Positions 6,643 to 13,046 of a stretch of DNA of 26,533 nt are shown here, in pieces (position 1 is the stretch's first letter; the number at the start of each line of letters is the position of its first letter). The stretch is taken from positions 1 to 26,533 of IMG/VR virus record IMGVR_UViG_3300032241_000646, one strand, 5' to 3'. The translations under genes and the position numbers were made by a program. Under the pieces are notes generated by a model. The model worked only from the letters and a program-made list of their open reading frames with translations. It did no database searches and was not told where the DNA came from. Source of the stretch: a virus.

Positions 6643-6738
6643 TTAAAACCCTTTCGCATAAATATAAACAAGTGCCAATAAAGAACCAGCTAAAACCATA
6701 AATACAGTGCCAAGTAGGTAATCTATAAATGTTTTCAT
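6643..6738 (-). CDS. 31-aa single-span membrane peptide
   Basis: The ATG overlaps the upstream stop as ATGA. The product begins MKTFIDYLLGTVFMVLAGSL and continues as one hydrophobic helix, ending YAKGF. The AAA GGG TTT codons of the tail are the Shine-Dalgarno for the next gene. This is the same architecture as the 33-aa peptide at 5149-5250, including a Gly-Phe end. It is probably inserted in the inner membrane; its role is unknown. Confidence 0.55.
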   Translation of the reverse strand: MKTFIDYLLGTVFMVLAGSLLALVYIYAKGF

Positions 6739-7067
6739 GCTGTCACCTCTTTATATGCGTTGATGTAATCGACATCATCTTGATGTAATGAGTCAGAATC
6801 TAACTCTAATAGATCGCATAAAAAGCCTTCTTCGCCTGAATATGGTAAGGTATGCCATATATCCAATTTATCGCCATTAAGCATACAAACCTGATATTCG
6901 TTATTGACTAAGAACACATAACCACTATTTTTGTTAAATGCTGGCTTAACTTCCTCTTGATGAAAATCTATTGGAAGTCCATTCTCTACCCAAGCATTGA
7001 GAATCTTAGACAATTCTTTTATTTCACGATAACCAAACTCACCCATATTTTCTGTGTAATAACTCAT
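6735..7067 (-). CDS. Hypothetical protein of a phage/plasmid-type family (110 aa)
   Basis: The start at 7067 is chosen because AAGGGG sits about 7 bases upstream; the longer frame to 7172 would overlap the first gene of the operon. The protein starts MSYYTENMGEFGYREIKELS, then has a helix, then a distinctive core (AFNKNSGYVFLVNNEYQV, CMLNGDKLDIWHT), a phrase seen from memory in unnamed small proteins of phages and plasmids. It ends in an acidic helix. It lacks the Cys residues of a zinc ribbon that some relatives may have. Function is unknown. Confidence 0.7.
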   Translation of the reverse strand: MSYYTENMGEFGYREIKELSKILNAWVENGLPIDFHQEEVKPAFNKNSGYVFLVNNEYQVCMLNGDKLDIWHTLPYSGEEGFLCDLLELDSDSLHQDDVDYINAYKEVTA

Positions 7068-7080
7068 GATAAATCCCCTT

Positions 7081-7371
7081 TTATTGATGGTTAATGTAAT
7101 TAGTGCATAAATCACGTCTACGCTTATCGTATCCGTTTGGCTTGCGTTGCGTGCGTGGATAAATTGTTGCATCTAATGAGAATCCACTATTTTTATCAAA
7201 TTGATTAGATTTAATCAGTTCGTCTTTTAATTGTTGTAAGCGTTGCGTTACCTGATCAATAGTTCCCTCATAATATTCATTATGTATAAAATTCATGAGA
7301 TACTTACTAACCATCTCGGTGCGCTCACAATATGATGCCTTTGAAGCTATAATTAAGAATTGTGTTGCCAT
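7081..7371 (-). CDS. First gene of the leftward operon, hypothetical (96 aa)
   Basis: A promoter-proximal gene with a strong AAGGGGG Shine-Dalgarno before the ATG. The first 60 residues look helical (QVTQRLQQLKDELIKSNQ) and the end is strongly basic (PRTQRKPNGYDKRRRDL), which could bind nucleic acid. No family is recognised. As the first gene downstream of the control region it is likely the most highly and earliest transcribed of the block. A 13-base gap separates it from the next gene. Confidence 0.68.
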   Translation of the reverse strand: MATQFLIIASKASYCERTEMVSKYLMNFIHNEYYEGTIDQVTQRLQQLKDELIKSNQFDKNSGFSLDATIYPRTQRKPNGYDKRRRDLCTNYINHQ

Positions 7372-7420
7372 GATAAAACCCCCTTAAAAAATGTTTGTTT
7401 AACATACACTCCCTCAAGTG

Positions 7421-7448
7421 CATATACACAGTTTACGGAATAAAACAA
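7421..7448 (-). promoter_or_regulatory. Candidate leftward sigma70-like promoter
   Basis: On the minus strand TTGTTT (7443-7448) and TATATG (7421-7426) are 16 bases apart, which would start transcription about 40 bases before the first leftward gene. Each hexamer departs from consensus at several positions, so this is a weak call chosen by position and spacing. Confidence 0.3.
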
Positions 7449-7458
7449 TAAATTTATA

Positions 7459-7473
7459 TAGGGACTTTCCCTA
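7459..7473. repeat. Short inverted repeat TAGGGA-CTT-TCCCTA
   Basis: Six-base perfect arms around a 3-base centre, flanked by TTTATATA copies at 7453-7460 and 7479-7486. It could be an operator half-site pair or a small hairpin. No T-tract follows, so it is not a terminator. Confidence 0.4.
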
Positions 7474-7517
7474 ATGGGTTTATATACAGTAGTTTTATTG
7501 CAGAATCCTGTAATAGT

Positions 7518-7535
7518 TTTAACCTATAGGTTAAA
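7518..7535. promoter_or_regulatory. 18-bp perfect palindrome, candidate operator
   Basis: TTTAACCTATAGGTTAAA is fully self-complementary and lies in the control region away from any gene. Such a symmetric site fits binding of a dimeric regulator. No repressor gene is seen in the window. Confidence 0.5.
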
Positions 7536-7848
7536 GAATCTTAATAAAAATAAACTATTAGGTATCATATATATAGATAGACAATATGAGTGGCTACAAA
7601 ACGCCCCTAAGAATAACTTTTGATTAAACTCTATTAACGATTCCATATAAGATTAAACAATAAGAGATATAAGAGAATATAGGTATAGTAGATAAGAATC
7701 ACTCAATAATGCTATGAGTAATAAAAAGTAATACATACACTCACTCACCCTTAGACAGTCCACTAGATACTTTAAAGCGCCCCCAATTACATACACATAT
7801 CGGACAAATATCTCTATAACCTATTGATTTATATAGAATACCCCCTAC

Positions 7849-7876
7849 TTATCACCCTATTATGCGCCCCTATACT
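7849..7876 (+). promoter_or_regulatory. Candidate rightward promoter overlapping the LexA-type box
   Basis: TTATCA (7849-7854), a 16-base spacer and TATACT (7871-7876) resemble a sigma70 promoter pointing toward the terminase and structural genes. The -10 hexamer lies partly inside the LexA-type box, so LexA binding would block it. Confidence 0.4.
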
Positions 7877-7892
7877 GTGTTTTCTTACAGTA
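7873..7892. promoter_or_regulatory. LexA (SOS) box-like operator
   Basis: TACTGT at 7873-7878 and ACAGTA at 7887-7892 are separated by 8 bases. This matches the CTGT-N8-ACAG consensus of gamma- and betaproteobacterial LexA, including the outer TA pairs. It overlaps a candidate -10 element. It would place rightward expression under host SOS control; binding itself is not shown. Confidence 0.6.
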
Positions 7893-7977
7893 GTGGGGTA
7901 GGGGGAAAAAGATATGAATAAGTATTTTTATAACCCTGTTTCCGACGGCTGATGAAATTTTCAAATCTAAAAGTGTT

Positions 7978-8025
7978 TACTCTCTTATATACGGAAATGA
8001 GACTTTTATGTATACTCTCTTATAT
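7978..8025. repeat. Direct repeat TACTCTCTTATAT, two copies
   Basis: A 13-base sequence occurs at 7978-7990 and 8013-8025, 35 bases apart. This is not a multiple of 3, so it is not a coding repeat. It lies just before the small ORF ahead of the large terminase and may be a regulatory site. Confidence 0.5.
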
Positions 8026-8179
8026 GGACTTTACTAATAAGATACCTCAAGAGGACTTTCTTCGCCCGATTGATGAAAAGTATTTAGAAGAGATACAAGC
8101 ACGTGTTGATATGGGGTGGCGTGTTCGCACCGATATGCAAGCACTTATTAACTTTGCTAGAGAGCATCTTGAAACTTGA
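8024..8179 (+). CDS. Small hypothetical protein upstream of large terminase (51 aa)
   Basis: The frame is open from an ATG at 7952, but residues before 8024 coincide with the direct repeat and look non-coding, so the ATG at 8024 is preferred; no good ribosome site is seen for either. The product starts MDFTNKIPQEDFLRP and is helical (DEKYLEEIQARVDMG, DMQALINFAREHL). Its stop overlaps the large terminase start by about 11 bases. Its position suggests a packaging-associated role, but it is not recognised as a small terminase. Confidence 0.55.
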   Translation: MDFTNKIPQEDFLRPIDEKYLEEIQARVDMGWRVRTDMQALINFAREHLET

Positions 8180-9596
8180 TGCAGAACTAATTGAGGGGTT
8201 TGTGAGGGTATTCTTAGCCCCACGTATGGATGCTGTAAAGGCTATTCCTGACTTTCATAGAACACTTTGGGATAAATTTTGTTCTGACCATCCTAGAGTA
8301 GTAGTAGCTGCACCTCGTGGTACGGCTAAGACAACAGCAGTTACTTTCTCTTGTACCCTGGCATCTGCACTCTTTAGAGATAGAGACTTTATACTATTAG
8401 TGTCTAAAACAGAAGGACAGGTAGTTAGGTTCTTGAGTAATATTAAAGCGGAACTTCTGACCAATGCGGAACTAAAATCCCAATTTAAGATAAAACCAAG
8501 ATTTGTAAAGGATACTGAGGCTGAGATTATTGTAGAGTTGGAAGATGGTCACCAGTTCTGTATTATGTGTAAGGGATCTGAACAAGAAGTGCGTGGTCTG
8601 CAATGGAATGGTAAACGCCCTAATTTAATTGTGATTGATGATGCCGAGGGTGCTGAACAGGTAATGAACCCACAAAGGCGTGAAAAGTTCCGTAATTGGC
8701 TATTTAATGACTTATTACCTTCTGGCTCAGAATATTGTAAGGTACGGATGGTAGGAACTGTACTGCACATGGATTCTGCCTTAGAAAGATTACTCAAGGA
8801 TAATCTATGGGACTCAGAAAGGTTCGCTGCCCATAATGAGGACTTTACTGAGATATTATGGCCTGAAAAGCTCCCTAGAGAAAAACTAGAGGAAATACGC
8901 CAATCTTACATTAATCAAGGAAATCCTGATGGTTACTCTCAAGAATATCTTAATAAGCCAATTGATGCAGAAAATGCTTATTTCCACAAAGATGACTTTA
9001 TCCATTCTGATACTCCTGATTATCTTGAATATTATGCTGCCATTGACTTTGCTATCACTAAAAAGACGAAGAGTGACTACACGGTTATTTCGGTGGCTGG
9101 CATGGATCAAGAGGGATTACTTCACGTGGTAGACATCCGTAGAGGTCGTTGGGATGGATTTGAGATTATTGAGAATATGTTTTGGATACAGACCAAATAC
9201 AAGCCTAATCTCTTTATAGCAGAGAAGGGTCAGATTAAACATACCCTAGATGCCTTTTTAAATGCAGAAATGGTCAAACGTGGACAATATATTAATTTAC
9301 ACGCTGTGACTCCAAAGGTAGATAAAGAACAACGGGCTAAACCATTACAGGCTAGAATGAGGTCTGGTGGCGTAAGATTTAATAAAGAACATGGGTATTA
9401 TGCTTCTCTAGTAGATGAGATGCTTGTATTCCCACGTGGACAACACGATGACCAAGTAGACTCATTAGCATATATAGGACTTGCCTTAGACAAAGTAATA
9501 CAAGCACCTTCTCAAGAAGAATTAGAAGATGAAGAATATCAAGAGAAGTTTAGCGATGACCTTTGGGAAGGACAAGGGATGTATACGGGATATTAA
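8169..9596 (+). CDS. terL: Terminase large subunit
   Basis: The ATP-driven packaging motor and nuclease that fills proheads through the portal. Counting from the chosen TTG at 8169 (475 aa): Walker A region AAPRGTAKTT near 47-56, Walker B LIVIDDAEG near 153-161, and the RNase H-type nuclease with D in AAIDFAITKKTKSDYT near 293, E in FIAEKG near 351 and the HDDQVDSLAY acidic cluster near 427-431. TTG is chosen because family similarity starts there (LDAELIEGFVRVFLAPR); an in-frame GTG at 8103 would add 22 unrelated residues lying over the previous gene. The ribosome site is weak. All catalytic motifs are intact. Confidence 0.93.
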   Translation: MKLDAELIEGFVRVFLAPRMDAVKAIPDFHRTLWDKFCSDHPRVVVAAPRGTAKTTAVTFSCTLASALFRDRDFILLVSKTEGQVVRFLSNIKAELLTNAELKSQFKIKPRFVKDTEAEIIVELEDGHQFCIMCKGSEQEVRGLQWNGKRPNLIVIDDAEGAEQVMNPQRREKFRNWLFNDLLPSGSEYCKVRMVGTVLHMDSALERLLKDNLWDSERFAAHNEDFTEILWPEKLPREKLEEIRQSYINQGNPDGYSQEYLNKPIDAENAYFHKDDFIHSDTPDYLEYYAAIDFAITKKTKSDYTVISVAGMDQEGLLHVVDIRRGRWDGFEIIENMFWIQTKYKPNLFIAEKGQIKHTLDAFLNAEMVKRGQYINLHAVTPKVDKEQRAKPLQARMRSGGVRFNKEHGYYASLVDEMLVFPRGQHDDQVDSLAYIGLALDKVIQAPSQEELEDEEYQEKFSDDLWEGQGMYTGY

Positions 9597-9618
9597 CGTA
9601 ATATTTATTCAATAGTTA

Positions 9619-9647
9619 TTGACTATTAACAAACAATCTGTTATTTT
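9619..9647 (+). promoter_or_regulatory. Candidate sigma70-like promoter before the portal gene
   Basis: TTGACT (9619-9624), a 17-base spacer and TATTTT (9642-9647) lie in the 72-base gap between the large terminase and portal genes. A good Shine-Dalgarno (GAGGA, 9658-9662) follows before the ATG at 9669. Confidence 0.45.
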
Positions 9648-9668
9648 TTTAAAAACTGAGGAAGCCGA

Positions 9669-11705
9669 ATGAAAATTGAAAATCTAGTCAAATCCCCCAA
9701 CATTGCTCAAGACATGGATGATGAGCAGCTATCTTCATTGGGTGCAAGATTACTAGAAGAAGTCAATTTGGATTTAACCTCTCGTATGGATTGGGAAGAG
9801 AGAAATGAAAAGTCCATTAAGTTGGCACTACAAGTTGTAGAGAAAAAGACATTCCCTTGGCCTAACGCCTCAAACGTAAAATTCCCTCTTATTACCATTG
9901 CAGCAATGCAATATCATAGCCGTGCTTATCCAGCGTTGCTTGGAAACAATGAAGTAGTCCAATGCAGAATATATGGCAAGGATGATGACGGCGAGATGCA
10001 AAAGCGTGGTGATAGAGTATCTCGTCACATGACTTATCAAGTAATGGAAGAAGATGAGACATGGGAAGAAAACCAAGACAAAACATTATTAGTACAGGGA
10101 ATTGCAGGTACAGCAATTAAGAAATCCTATTTTGACCCTGTAAAAGGTCATAACGTATCAGAATTGGTATTGCCTAATGACTTCATCGTTAACTATTACA
10201 CCAAATCAATATCAGACTCTCCAAGAGTTACGCACCGTATTTTTCTATCGTCAAATGAATTACATGAACGCCAGGTACGTGGTATCTTTAGCAAGCCAAC
10301 AGATGAGGCTCCAGCAGGACAACCCCAACAGACCTTATTACGAACTGCTAAAGAAGACGCACAAGGAGTAAGAGCGCAAACAGGCGACCCTGATACTCCA
10401 TTTGAGTTCTATGAAATACATTGCTGGATTGACTTAGATGAAGACGGCTACAAAGAGCCATACATTGTTTATTTAAGACGTGATACAGGCGTTATTTATC
10501 GTATCGTAGCACGTTACTTTGAAGACTCTATTGAGTATAGTGGTACAGACATTATCCGTATTAAGCCTGAACAATACTTTACTAAGTATGGATTTATTCC
10601 TAGCCCTGATGGTGGATTCTATGACTTAGGGTTCGGAAGTTTACTTGGGCCACTTAATGATTCTGTAAACACGATTGTGAACCAATTAATTGATGCAGGC
10701 ACAATGTCTGTAACAGGTGGTGGATTCTTAGGTCGTGGAGTCAAGATAAAAGGTGGTGACTATACATTTAAACCACATGAGTGGAAGCGTGTAGACAGCA
10801 CAGGCGATGATTTACGTGCCAATATTATGGCATTACCTGTAAGAGAGCCAAGTGCTACTCTATTCCAATTACTACAGTTACTCATTAACTATGGTGAGCG
10901 TATTGCAGGTGCCACAGACATTATGACAGGTGTATCACCTGGTCAAAACACCCCCGCTGAAACATCAAGACATACTGTAGAGCAGGGAATGAAAGTATTT
11001 AATGGAATCTTCAAACGCACATGGCGTTCAATGAAAGAAGAGTTCCAAAAGTTATATAGACTCAATCAATTGTATCTACCAAGTGACCCTATTGAGTTTG
11101 AATATAGGTCTGAGTTGTCATTTGTATTACCTGATGACTACAACTTAGACATGAAGTTAGTTAAACCTTCTGCCGATCCTCATGTTGTATCAGATAGTCA
11201 GAAACAAGCACAAGCACAAGCCGTAATGGCGATTGCTGGGCCTGATATGAATATGTATGAAGTCAAGAAGAGATATTTAGAATCCTTAAAAGTATCTAAC
11301 ATAGAACAGATATTACCTGATCCTAAAGGCCCTAATGCTATTCCTCCTAGACCTGATGTCAAGATGGAAATAGAGAAGATGAAGAACGAAGAGCGTGCAA
11401 TGAACCACCAGTTAAGGTTCAAACTAGGATTAGCAAAGTTAATGAGCGAAGCCGAACTAATGCAAGCTAAAGTGACCGAATTACAAGCCAAAGCCGTATT
11501 AGAACTAGAACAAGCAGACGGAGTAAAGAATGGTCATGCTATTGCTATGTTAGAGGCTGAAATAGGTGCTAAGAGATCGCACATGGATGGAATATTTCGT
11601 AGTATTGAGTTAATGAAAGACCTAGAAAGGGAAGCAAATGACGCAACAGGAATGGCAAGAATGGATGACAAATCCAGTAACACAGGAGTTCAGAACCCAT
11701 CTTAA
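9669..11705 (+). CDS. Portal protein (P22-like)
   Basis: A 678-residue portal, the dodecameric ring at the head vertex through which DNA enters and leaves. Length and plan fit P22-type portals. The N-terminal clip/stem region has FPWPNASNVKFPLI near 59-72. The central wing contains a Ca-binding-like acidic loop (DLDEDGYKEPYIVYL). The core includes GGGFLGRGVKIKGGDY and the TDIMTGVSPGQNTPAETSRH segment. The C-terminal 150 residues are long charged helices (EIEKMKNEERAMNHQLRF onward) that could form a barrel. It ends inside the next small gene, overlapping it by 68 bases in another frame. Confidence 0.93.
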   Translation: MKIENLVKSPNIAQDMDDEQLSSLGARLLEEVNLDLTSRMDWEERNEKSIKLALQVVEKKTFPWPNASNVKFPLITIAAMQYHSRAYPALLGNNEVVQCRIYGKDDDGEMQKRGDRVSRHMTYQVMEEDETWEENQDKTLLVQGIAGTAIKKSYFDPVKGHNVSELVLPNDFIVNYYTKSISDSPRVTHRIFLSSNELHERQVRGIFSKPTDEAPAGQPQQTLLRTAKEDAQGVRAQTGDPDTPFEFYEIHCWIDLDEDGYKEPYIVYLRRDTGVIYRIVARYFEDSIEYSGTDIIRIKPEQYFTKYGFIPSPDGGFYDLGFGSLLGPLNDSVNTIVNQLIDAGTMSVTGGGFLGRGVKIKGGDYTFKPHEWKRVDSTGDDLRANIMALPVREPSATLFQLLQLLINYGERIAGATDIMTGVSPGQNTPAETSRHTVEQGMKVFNGIFKRTWRSMKEEFQKLYRLNQLYLPSDPIEFEYRSELSFVLPDDYNLDMKLVKPSADPHVVSDSQKQAQAQAVMAIAGPDMNMYEVKKRYLESLKVSNIEQILPDPKGPNAIPPRPDVKMEIEKMKNEERAMNHQLRFKLGLAKLMSEAELMQAKVTELQAKAVLELEQADGVKNGHAIAMLEAEIGAKRSHMDGIFRSIELMKDLEREANDATGMARMDDKSSNTGVQNPS

Positions 11706-11844
11706 GAAAGCCAAATTAGAGGCTCAAGAAGCATGGGCAAACCGTCAATTTCAGACGGAAGCTGATAATCAGTTTGCATTAGGTGGAGTATATGCACTTA
11801 ATCAAATTCTCGAACTCGAATATGAAGACGTACAGGGGGCTTAA
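11638..11844 (+). CDS. Conserved small protein overlapping the portal gene (68 aa)
   Basis: The ATG at 11638 has GGGAAG just upstream and overlaps the portal tail by 68 bases in another frame. The product is helical (VTQEFRTHLKKAKLEAQEAW, then ALGGVYALNQILELEYEDVQ). This pattern matches, from memory, a small protein often found directly after portal genes in podoviruses. Its function is unknown; a portal- or prohead-associated role is plausible. The stop overlaps the GroES-like start as TAATG. Confidence 0.75.
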   Translation: MTQQEWQEWMTNPVTQEFRTHLKKAKLEAQEAWANRQFQTEADNQFALGGVYALNQILELEYEDVQGA

Positions 11845-12167
11845 TGAACACATCTGGATGGAAACCTACAGGTCACCGTGTATTAATACTGGTGGAAGAA
11901 ATTGAAAGAAAAACTGAAAGCGGCATTATTATCGCTGACATCACGGCAGACAAAGAACAACTTGGACAAGACGCAGGAACCGTTGTCGAACTTGGGAATA
12001 CTGCTTACTCCGACCAATCTCAACCTTGGTGTAAAGTCGGAGACAATGTTAAGTTTGGTCGTTATGCAGGACAAATCATCAGTAAAAAACAATCAGACGA
12101 CGGACGCGAATACAGAGTCTTAAATGACTTAGATGTCGTATTAGTAAAGGAAAAAGCAAATGGATGA
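11844..12167 (+). CDS. groES: GroES/Cpn10-like co-chaperonin
   Basis: A 107-residue Cpn10. The lid protein closes the GroEL cage so that substrates such as capsid proteins can fold. The beta core is recognisable: GHRVLILVEEIE near 10-21, a mobile loop ERKTESGIIIADI (21-33) whose III replaces the GroEL-binding hydrophobic triplet, a roof region around 51-62 (GNTAYSDQSQPW), VGDNVKFGRYAGQ (65-77) and REYRVLNDLDVVLV (88-101). It is full length and intact. No GroEL is present, so it would work with the host chaperonin, as T4 gp31 does. Its position between portal and scaffold fits a role in head assembly. Confidence 0.9.
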   Translation: MNTSGWKPTGHRVLILVEEIERKTESGIIIADITADKEQLGQDAGTVVELGNTAYSDQSQPWCKVGDNVKFGRYAGQIISKKQSDDGREYRVLNDLDVVLVKEKANG

Positions 12168-12993
12168 TACAACAACTGTAGCACCTAGTGGTATAGAAAC
12201 AACAGAAGTTGCTGAGATACAAACAGAAACGACTGTTGAAGCACATTCAGCAGACCAAGACACCGTAGCAGAAGCTAAACGTCAAGGATGGGTACCTCAA
12301 GAAGAATACGATGGGCCTGCTGAAAAATGGGTTGATGCAGAAACATTTGTGAAGAAGGGTAAAGAGATTAATGCCTTACTCCGTAAAGACAATGAGTTCT
12401 TAAAACGTGAAATAGCAGAAATGAAATCCACAATGATGGAATTCAAGAAGTTCTCTGCTGATAATGAAAAACGTGCTTATGAGCGTGCATTAGCCGAATT
12501 AAGAGAACAAAAGAAACAAGCTGTTAGTCAAGGCGATGGCGATAAGTTACTTGAAGTAGATGATGCTATTGAAGAACTTAAAGAACAACGTGCCAAAGAA
12601 GCCCAACAGGCTAAAGCAACAAGTAATCAAATTGACCCATCATTTGTAGAGTGGAATGAAGAGAATACTTGGTTTGGTAAGGACACAGAATTAACTGAAG
12701 AAGCTAATCTGATTGGAGAAACCCTTAAACGTAGACAACCTACTTTAATTGGTCGTGACTTTTTAGATGAGGTAACTAAACGGGTAAAGAAGATGTATCC
12801 TGAGAAGTTTTCTAATCCAAATAGAGCAAAACCATCTCCTGTAGAGGCAACAACAGGCAATAAATCAAGTGCTAAGTCAGGTAAGTATTCATTTAATGAT
12901 CTTCCGCCTGAAGCAAAACAGGCTTGTTTAAAGTTTGAAAAGCAGAAGTTATTAACCAGAGAAGAGTATGTTAAAGACTTTTTTGGGGAATAA
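12160..12993 (+). CDS. Prohead scaffolding protein
   Basis: A 277-residue acidic, helix-rich protein in the scaffold position before the capsid genes. An acidic low-complexity N-terminus (TTEVAEIQTETTVEAH) is followed by a conserved AKRQGWVPQEEYDGPAEKWVDAETFV segment near 40-66 typical of podovirus scaffolds. Next comes a coiled coil with repeated charged heptads (about 67-155, for example IAEMKSTMMEFKKFSADNEK). The C-terminus is Lys-rich and helical (PEAKQACLKFEKQKLL), a candidate capsid-binding hook. It would guide capsid assembly inside the prohead and then leave. It overlaps the GroES-like gene by 8 bases. Confidence 0.85.
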   Translation: MDDTTTVAPSGIETTEVAEIQTETTVEAHSADQDTVAEAKRQGWVPQEEYDGPAEKWVDAETFVKKGKEINALLRKDNEFLKREIAEMKSTMMEFKKFSADNEKRAYERALAELREQKKQAVSQGDGDKLLEVDDAIEELKEQRAKEAQQAKATSNQIDPSFVEWNEENTWFGKDTELTEEANLIGETLKRRQPTLIGRDFLDEVTKRVKKMYPEKFSNPNRAKPSPVEATTGNKSSAKSGKYSFNDLPPEAKQACLKFEKQKLLTREEYVKDFFGE

Positions 12994-13005
12994 TATTTAA
13001 AAGTG

Positions 13006-13034
13006 TTGTAAATTGTATACAATTCAATTATAGT
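13006..13034 (+). promoter_or_regulatory. Candidate promoter with palindrome in its spacer
   Basis: TTGTAA (13006-13011), a 17-base spacer and TATAGT (13029-13034) resemble a sigma70 promoter in the 53-base gap after the scaffold gene. A perfect 14-base palindrome AATTGTATACAATT lies at 13011-13024, inside the spacer. AGGAT follows before the ATG at 13047. Confidence 0.45.
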
Positions 13035-13046
13035 TAGGATATAAAA

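Larger units (their letters stand above)
7372..7951. other. AT-rich non-coding divergent control region
   Basis: About 580 bases with no credible ORF, between the leftward small-gene operon and the rightward morphogenesis genes. It contains an inverted repeat, three TTTATATA copies (7453, 7479, 7828), an 18-bp palindrome, a LexA-type box and candidate promoters, each listed separately where supported. It is probably the main transcription control point. It could also contain a replication origin, but no iterons or clear origin structure were seen. Confidence 0.7.

Noticed and set aside
7486-7491. Second LexA-type site in the control region
   Set aside because: Only the half-site ACAGTA is present; the matching CTGT 8 bases upstream is absent. 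A further candidate on the minus strand near 7417-7432 has mismatches in one half.
8103-8168. GTG start giving a longer large terminase
   Set aside because: The added 22 residues are the out-of-frame shadow of the previous small gene and do not resemble terminase N-termini.
9607-9630. Hairpin AATAGT-TATTG-ACTATT after the large terminase
   Set aside because: A short, A/T-only stem with no directly following T-tract suitable for termination. It is better explained by the promoter-like sequence there.
12627-13022. 131-codon open frame on the minus strand
   Set aside because: It is antisense to the well-supported scaffold gene, has no ribosome site, and its protein is low in recognisable structure. 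It is a shadow of the coding frame.
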